Assembly (NCBI RefSeq): GCF_002532045.1
Contig: NZ_NWTG01000004.1
Location: 416,300-480,299 of the forward strand
Source: Bradyrhizobium sp. C9
GTDB lineage: Bacteria; Pseudomonadota; Alphaproteobacteria; Rhizobiales; Xanthobacteraceae
DNA length: 64,000 nt
Direction: 5' to 3'
This document shows positions 58,478 through 64,000 of this stretch, piece after piece. How positions within the stretch are numbered: position 1 is the first letter of the stretch; each line of letters starts with the position of its first letter. Below the pieces are notes generated by a model, which was not told the origin of the DNA, did no database searches, and worked only from the letters and a program-made list of their open reading frames with translations. The position numbers and the translations under genes were made by a program.

Positions 58478-58876
58478 TCAGACCGTCGCCGGCTTGAGCT
58501 GTACCGATTCGCCGCAACCGCAGGCGGAAACCTGGTTCGGGTTGTTGAACACGAACTGCGCCTGCATCCGGTCGGCGACGTAGTCCATCTCGGTGCCGAG
58601 CAGGAACAGCACGGCCTTCGGATCGACCAGGATCTTGACGCCCTTGTCCTCGACCACTTCGTCGGTCGGACGGATCTCATGGGCGTATTCGACCGTGTAG
58701 GACTGTCCGGCGCAGCCGCCGTTCTTGATGCCGACGCGCAGGCCGACAATCTCGGAATCGGCGCGCTTGGTCAGCTCGGTGATCCGTTCCGCCGCGGCAT
58801 CGGTCAGTCTCATGACCTGCGGGCGCGGCCGCTTCGGCTTGGCTGGGGTCGGTGAGGCTTGCGTCATGTCACTCAT
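58478..58876 (-). CDS. sufA: iron-sulfur cluster assembly A-type protein
   Basis: A 132-residue HesB/IscA/SufA-type protein. The three Cys needed for cluster or iron binding are Cys55 (GGCAGQSY), Cys119 and Cys121 (SACGCG), with the usual spacing of 64 and 1. It carries Fe-S clusters from the SufBCD scaffold to target proteins. It is the last gene of the suf operon, separated from sufT by a 94-base intergenic repeat (58937-59030), so part of its expression may be altered by the repeat. Confidence 0.92.
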   Translation of the reverse strand: MSDMTQASPTPAKPKRPRPQVMRLTDAAAERITELTKRADSEIVGLRVGIKNGGCAGQSYTVEYAHEIRPTDEVVEDKGVKILVDPKAVLFLLGTEMDYVADRMQAQFVFNNPNQVSACGCGESVQLKPATV

Positions 58877-58936
58877 GTGGTCAGTCCCAGCGGCAATTCA
58901 ATTGCCAGTCATTCCAAGGTTAAGCTCGATCCCCCC

Positions 58937-59030
58937 AGAGATTGATCCGATTCGGATCAATCTCTTCTCCTTTGTTGGGTCGCGTTTTCTTCACGCGAAC
59001 CGGCAGCCACTTCGCTCGAAAACGCCCTAA
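58937..59030 (-). repeat. Bradyrhizobium-type intergenic repeat, copy C
   Basis: On the minus strand it reads TAGGGCGTTTTCGAGCGAAGTGG, then GCCGGTTCGCGTGAAGAAAACGCG, and ends in the 9-bp hairpin GATTGATCC/GGATCAATC. It lies inside the suf operon between sufT and sufA, in the same orientation as those genes. Confidence 0.8.
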
Positions 59031-59034
59031 CGCA

Positions 59035-59406
59035 TCACCACATGTTGAGGACGAGGCGCGCCTCGTCCGACATCCGGTCCGGCGTCCAGGCCGGATCCCA
59101 CACCAGATTGACGTTGACGACGCCGACGCCGGGGACGCTGGCAACCGCGTTCTCGACCATCTGCGGCAGTTCGCCGGCGGCCGGGCAGTTCGGCGTGGTC
59201 AGCGTCATCAGGATGTCGACCGAGCGATCATCCTTGAGATCGACCTTGTAGATCAGGCCGAGCTCGTAGATGTCGGCCGGGATTTCCGGGTCGAACACCG
59301 TCTTCAGCGCCGCGACGATCTCGCCGCTCATGCGCTCGGTCTCCTCCGCCGGCAGCGCCGAGGTGGTTTCCATGGTGGCCGTCTTGACTTCGGCTGTATC
59401 GGTCAT
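59035..59406 (-). CDS. sufT: SUF system protein SufT (MIP18 family)
   Basis: A 123-residue DUF59/MIP18-like protein. FDPEIPADIYELGLIYKV is the family core, and MTLTTPNCPAAGELP contains the conserved Cys after Thr-Pro-Asn. SufT helps maturation or delivery of Fe-S clusters and is often found in suf operons of alphaproteobacteria. It overlaps the sufS stop by four bases (59403-59406), so translation is coupled. Confidence 0.93.
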   Translation of the reverse strand: MTDTAEVKTATMETTSALPAEETERMSGEIVAALKTVFDPEIPADIYELGLIYKVDLKDDRSVDILMTLTTPNCPAAGELPQMVENAVASVPGVGVVNVNLVWDPAWTPDRMSDEARLVLNMW

Positions 59407-60644
59407 GCGAACAATTCCCGCGCCTTGATCAGCGCCTGCGCCAGATGGTCGACTTCTTCCCTTGTATTATACATCCCGAAGGATGCGCGGCAGGTGGCCG
59501 TGACGTTGAACCGCTCTAAAAGCGGCATCACGCAATGGGTGCCGGCGCGCACCGCGATGCCCTGCCGGTCGATCACGGTCGCGACATCGTGGGGGTGCGC
59601 CCCCTTCATCTCGAAGGAAATCACCGGGCCCTTGTTGCGGGCCGTGCCGATCACGCGAATCGAATTGATCTCGCGCAGGCGCTCCTGCGCGTAGGTCAGC
59701 AGGTCATGCTCATGCGCGGCAATGCGCTCCTTGCCGATCGAATTGACGTAGTCGATCGCAGCACCCAGCCCGATCGCCTCGACGATCGGCGGCGTCCCGG
59801 CCTCGAACTTGTGCGGCGGATCGCCATAGGTGACCCAGTCCTTGGACACCTCACGGATCATCTCGCCGCCGCCGTTGAACGGCCGCATCGCCACCAGATG
59901 CTCGTGCTTGGCGTAAAGCGCGCCGATGCCGGTCGGCCCGTACACCTTGTGGCCGGTGAAGGCGTAGAAATCGCAATCGAGGTCCTGGACGTCGATCGGC
60001 AGATGCACCGCGCCCTGCGCGCCATCGACCAGCACCGGAATGCCGCGGGCGTGCGCCAGCCGGACCACTTCCTTGACCGGAACCAGGGTGCCGAGCGCGT
60101 TCGACATCTGGGTGATCGCAACGATCTTGGTGCGCGGGCTCAGGAGCTTCTCGAACTCCTCGATCAGGAAGTTGCCCTCGTCGTCGACCGGCGCCCACTT
60201 GATCACGGCACCATGGCGCTCGCGCAGGAAGTGCCACGGCACGATGTTGGAGTGGTGCTCCATGATCGAGAGGACGATCTCGTCGCCCTCCCCAATGTTC
60301 ACTCCGCCCCAGGACGATGCCACCAGATTGATCGCCTCGGTGACGTTGCGGGTAAAGACGATCTCTTCGCTGCGGCGGGCGTTGATGAACTGCGCGACCT
60401 TGCCGCGGGCGCCCTCATAGGCCTCCGTCGCGGCATTGGCGAGGTAATGCAGGCCGCGGTGCACGTTGGCGTATTCGCTCTTGTACGCCTCGGTCATGCG
60501 GTCGAGCACCGCATTCGGCTTCTGCGCCGAGGCAGCGTTGTCGAGATAGACCAGCGGCTTGCCGTAGATCTGCATGGCGAGCGCCGGGAAATCCTGCCGC
60601 ACCAAAGCAACGTCGTAAGAACCGTTGGCGACCGCCTTGTGCAT
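59403..60644 (-). CDS. sufS: cysteine desulfurase SufS
   Basis: A 413-residue group II cysteine desulfurase that removes sulfur from cysteine for Fe-S cluster assembly. The PLP Lys233 is in FTGHKVYGPTG and the catalytic Cys371 in RAGTHCVMPL, the short-loop group II form. YLDNAASAQKP and NVHRGLHYLA are family start motifs. ATG 60644 has GAGGG at good spacing inside the end of sufD; the GTG at 60650 would also overlap sufD. A sufE or sufU partner gene is not seen in the visible part of the operon. Confidence 0.95.
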   Translation of the reverse strand: MHKAVANGSYDVALVRQDFPALAMQIYGKPLVYLDNAASAQKPNAVLDRMTEAYKSEYANVHRGLHYLANAATEAYEGARGKVAQFINARRSEEIVFTRNVTEAINLVASSWGGVNIGEGDEIVLSIMEHHSNIVPWHFLRERHGAVIKWAPVDDEGNFLIEEFEKLLSPRTKIVAITQMSNALGTLVPVKEVVRLAHARGIPVLVDGAQGAVHLPIDVQDLDCDFYAFTGHKVYGPTGIGALYAKHEHLVAMRPFNGGGEMIREVSKDWVTYGDPPHKFEAGTPPIVEAIGLGAAIDYVNSIGKERIAAHEHDLLTYAQERLREINSIRVIGTARNKGPVISFEMKGAHPHDVATVIDRQGIAVRAGTHCVMPLLERFNVTATCRASFGMYNTREEVDHLAQALIKARELFA

Positions 60645-60646
60645 GC

Positions 60647-61972
60647 TCACGCCCTCGCCTGAAGCCAGCGCTGCGCGGTGGCAATTGCGACCTCGCGCAA
60701 CGCGTCGCTGGCAATCGTCTCGATCGCCTCGCCGACGAAAGCCTGGATCAGAAGCGCCTGCGCTTCCTTCTCGGGCAGTCCGCGGGCGCGCATGTAGAAC
60801 AGCAGGCTCTCGTCGAGCGCGCCGGTGGTCGCACCATGACCGCAGGTGACGTCGTCGGCGAAGATCTCGAGCTCGGGCTTGTTGTCGGCTTCCGCGTCGT
60901 CGGACAGCAGCAGCGCGCGGGTCATCATCTTGGCGTCGGTCTTCTGGGCGTCCGGACGAACGATGATGCGGCCCTGGAACACGCTATGGGCACGGTCATC
61001 GACGACCGCACGGAAGATCTCGCGGCTCGCGCAATGCGGCACCGCATGATCCATGAACAGCGTGGTGTCGGCGTGCTGCTTGCCGTTGATCAGATTGACG
61101 CCGTTGGTCTCGACATTGGAGCCTTCGCCGGCGCAGGTGACCGTCAGCTGATAGCGGCTGACATGACCGCCCGAGGTCAGGCCGAACGTGTTGAAATGGG
61201 AGTACGCACCGAGCGACACGGTCGCCGAGGAAATGTTGAACGCCTCGATGGAATCCTCGACCAGCCTGACATGATCGAGCCGCGCATTGTCGCCGATCGC
61301 GACAATCAGCCCGTCATGGGTCTGGTAGGCCTTGGCGCCCTCGCCGGCGAGATAGCTCTCCACCAGCGTCACGCCGGTATCGCGGCCGAGCCGGAGCAGC
61401 GAACGGGTGAACATCGCAGCCGGCGTCACGCTGGAGGCGACATGCACGATGTGCAGCGGCTGGGTCAGCATCGTGCCATTGGCGACGTCGACGACGACGC
61501 CATCGGTCGCCATCGCGCCGTTCAGCGCGAGCATGGGGTTGGAGGTGTCGGTCGCAAAGGCCTGCGCGGAAAGCGCGCCGTCATCGCCGGCGTCGAGCAC
61601 CTCGCGCAGCGGGCGGATGCTCAGTCCCTTTTCGAGATTGCCGAGATCGGACAGATCAGGCGCGAAAGCGCCGTCGACCAGCACCAGGCGGCGCACGCCG
61701 TCGATCGCCCGCAGCTTGACGGCGGCGGCAGCGCGATTCAGTGCCGCTGCATCCGGCCCGGGGGCCAGCGGCAGCACCTCGCGCATCAGCGCGCGCAGGT
61801 CGGTGTATTTCCAGTCCTCGATCCGGCGATGCGGCAGGCCAAGGCGCTCATAGGCCTCGAATGCCTTGCGGCGCTGATCGGCGATCTTGCCCTTGCCCGG
61901 CAGACGGTCGCGCGCGACGGCGAAGGCGTCGTCCAGCGCGCGTCCGGTCTCGGTCTTTGCAACAACGTTCAT
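60647..61972 (-). CDS. sufD: Fe-S cluster scaffold protein SufD
   Basis: A 441-residue SufD, one of the SufBC2D scaffold subunits. The N-terminal helical part (RRKAFEAYERLGLPHRRIEDWKYTDLRAL) and the long beta-helix core ending DDVTCGHGATTGALDESLLFYMRARGLPEKEAQALLIQAF are characteristic. The conserved His is in DVTCGHG. With SufB it builds the cluster, using ATP hydrolysis by SufC. It starts 17 bases after the sufC stop. Confidence 0.95.
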   Translation of the reverse strand: MNVVAKTETGRALDDAFAVARDRLPGKGKIADQRRKAFEAYERLGLPHRRIEDWKYTDLRALMREVLPLAPGPDAAALNRAAAAVKLRAIDGVRRLVLVDGAFAPDLSDLGNLEKGLSIRPLREVLDAGDDGALSAQAFATDTSNPMLALNGAMATDGVVVDVANGTMLTQPLHIVHVASSVTPAAMFTRSLLRLGRDTGVTLVESYLAGEGAKAYQTHDGLIVAIGDNARLDHVRLVEDSIEAFNISSATVSLGAYSHFNTFGLTSGGHVSRYQLTVTCAGEGSNVETNGVNLINGKQHADTTLFMDHAVPHCASREIFRAVVDDRAHSVFQGRIIVRPDAQKTDAKMMTRALLLSDDAEADNKPELEIFADDVTCGHGATTGALDESLLFYMRARGLPEKEAQALLIQAFVGEAIETIASDALREVAIATAQRWLQARA

Positions 61973-61989
61973 CTGAGAACCCGCATTTA

Positions 61990-62742
<753 letters not shown>

Positions 62743-62800
62743 CTGATTTTTCCTGAGCATCACCCCGGGGCGCGTCGGCCGCGCCCTCAAGCGGGATGGA

Positions 62801-64000
62801 TTAGCCAACCGAACCTTCAAGGCTGATCGAGATCAGCTTCTGCGCTTCCACCGCGAACTCCATCGGCAGTTGCTGCAGCACGTCCTTCACGAAGCCGTTG
62901 ACGACGAGGCCGACGGCTTCTTCCTGCGAGAGCCCGCGCTGGATGCAGTAGAACAGCACGTCCTCGGAAATCTTCGACGTCGTTGCTTCGTGCTCGAATG
63001 TCGCCGAGGAATTCTTGGCCTCGACATAGGGCACGGTGTGCGCGCCGCATTTGTCGCCGATCAGGAGCGAGTCGCAGGCGGTGTAATTGCGCGCGCCGGT
63101 GGCCTTGCGATGCGCGCTGACCAGGCCGCGATAGGTGTTCTGCGACTTGCCGGCGGCAATGCCCTTGGAGATGATCCGACTCGACGTGTTCTTGCCGAGG
63201 TGGATCATCTTGGTGCCAGAATCGACCTGCTGGAAACCGTTCGAGATCGCGATCGAGTAGAACTCGCCGCTCGAATTGTCGCCGCGCAGGATGCAGCTCG
63301 GGTACTTCCAGGTGATCGCAGATCCCGTTTCGACCTGGGTCCAGGAGATCTTGGAATTTTTGCCGCGGCAATCGCCACGCTTGGTGACGAAATTGTAGAT
63401 GCCGCCCTTACCTTCCGAATTGCCGGGGTACCAGTTCTGCACCGTCGAATACTTGATCTCGGCGTCGTCGAGCGTGACGAGCTCGACCACGGCGGCGTGC
63501 AGCTGGTTCTCGTCGCGCTGCGGCGCGGTGCAGCCCTCGAGATAGGAGACGTAGGAGCCCTTGTCGGCGATGATCAGCGTGCGCTCGAACTGGCCGGTGT
63601 TGCGCTCGTTGATGCGGAAATAGGTCGACAGCTCCATCGGGCAGCGCACGCCGGGCGGCACGTAGACGAACGAGCCGTCGGAGAACACCGCCGAGTTCAG
63701 CGTCGCGAAGTAGTTATCCGAGGTCGGCACCACGGTGCCGAGATATTTCTGGACGAGCTCGGGATGCTCGCGGATCGCCTCCGAGATCGGCATGAAGATC
63801 ACGCCGGCTGCCTTCAGCTCCTTCTGGAAGGTGGTCGCGACGGAGACCGAATCGAACACGGCATCGACCGCGATCTTGCGATTGGCCGACGGCGGTCCAC
63901 CGGGCGGTGGCTCAACGCCTTCGAGGATCGCGACCTCGCGCAGGGGAATGCCGAGCTTCTCGTAGGTCTTGAGGATTTCCGGATCGATCTCGTCGATCGA
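62801..64000 (-). CDS. sufB: Fe-S cluster scaffold protein SufB (5' end outside the window)
   Basis: The visible part encodes the last 399 residues of SufB, the main scaffold subunit. [28 protein letters not shown] and [20 protein letters not shown] are typical, and the end reads [25 protein letters not shown]. Reading continues open to base 64000 ([20 protein letters not shown]), so about 90-100 N-terminal residues and the start lie beyond the window. It is the first of the visible suf genes. Confidence 0.95.
   Translation of the reverse strand, partial: SIDEIDPEILKTYEKLGIPLREVAILEGVEPPPGGPPSANRKIAVDAVFDSVSVATTFQKELKAAGVIFMPISEAIREHPELVQKYLGTVVPTSDNYFATLNSAVFSDGSFVYVPPGVRCPMELSTYFRINERNTGQFERTLIIADKGSYVSYLEGCTAPQRDENQLHAAVVELVTLDDAEIKYSTVQNWYPGNSEGKGGIYNFVTKRGDCRGKNSKISWTQVETGSAITWKYPSCILRGDNSSGEFYSIAISNGFQQVDSGTKMIHLGKNTSSRIISKGIAAGKSQNTYRGLVSAHRKATGARNYTACDSLLIGDKCGAHTVPYVEAKNSSATFEHEATTSKISEDVLFYCIQRGLSQEEAVGLVVNGFVKDVLQQLPMEFAVEAQKLISISLEGSVG

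Overview
The window is GC-rich chromosomal DNA from an alphaproteobacterium, almost certainly a Bradyrhizobium or close relative in the Nitrobacteraceae. The evidence is a class A small heat-shock gene behind a ROSE RNA thermometer, two Omp31-type porin-like proteins whose mature N-termini both read ADLAARPYTKAP, a polyhydroxybutyrate synthase, a SUF operon ending in sufT and sufA, and several copies of an intergenic repeat typical of this group. No insertion sequence, prophage, CRISPR array or rRNA was seen. One tRNA (Glu, TTC) is present. Assignments come from reading the sequence, without database searches.

Layout. 1-5070: three terminator-like hairpins in a gene-free stretch, then gloA, a 26-residue membrane peptide, a glutathione S-transferase, a porin-signature miniprotein, a PilZ protein, tRNA-Glu, a lipoprotein and an M20 amidohydrolase. 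5169-9605: a TauE/SafE exporter, a PrsW-type protease, an HdeD-like protein and a DAHP synthase gene behind what looks like a complete translational attenuator. 9672-13245: small exported or membrane proteins and the EF-P set (epmB-epmA, divergent from efp). 13393-17461: an M23 peptidase, a long non-coding stretch, then the ROSE-controlled hsp20 followed by four small genes. 17412-22900: an exported chorismate mutase, a DapA-like aldolase, a cupin protein, a divergent AhpD/MarR pair with two palindromic operators, a lytic transglycosylase and two small genes.

23260-30439 is a leftward cluster read as aminotransferase, hom, glpX, HAD hydrolase, recJ, SDR. 30655-41643: a lipoprotein, phaC with a short upstream reading frame, a MAPEG protein, a leftward run of PaiB-like, type 1 argC, type 2 argC and methyltransferase genes, a Tat-exported metallo-beta-lactamase-fold protein, a DedA protein, a small His-rich membrane protein and parE. 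41870-50567: two Omp31-like proteins, an SDR, an FAD monooxygenase, an exported caspase-like protein, and two AraC-type regulators flanking a TetR regulator. 50758-57857: a large autotransporter, an RhlE-like helicase and a diguanylate cyclase lacking the canonical inhibitory site. 57867-64000: a TfoX-domain protein with a histone-like tail and the leftward suf operon (sufB cut by the window edge, then C, D, S, T, A).

The most striking unit is the aroG leader (8318-8519). A promoter whose predicted start falls on the ATG of a 26-codon peptide is followed by six aromatic codons (Tyr, Phe and Trp) within seven, an exact copy of the terminator's 3' arm that could form an antiterminator, and a GC stem with a T run just before aroG. 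Also notable are the tandem hairpins at 208-486, the ROSE operon of tiny proteins, the paired argC genes, and the intergenic repeat copies, one of which lies inside the suf operon.
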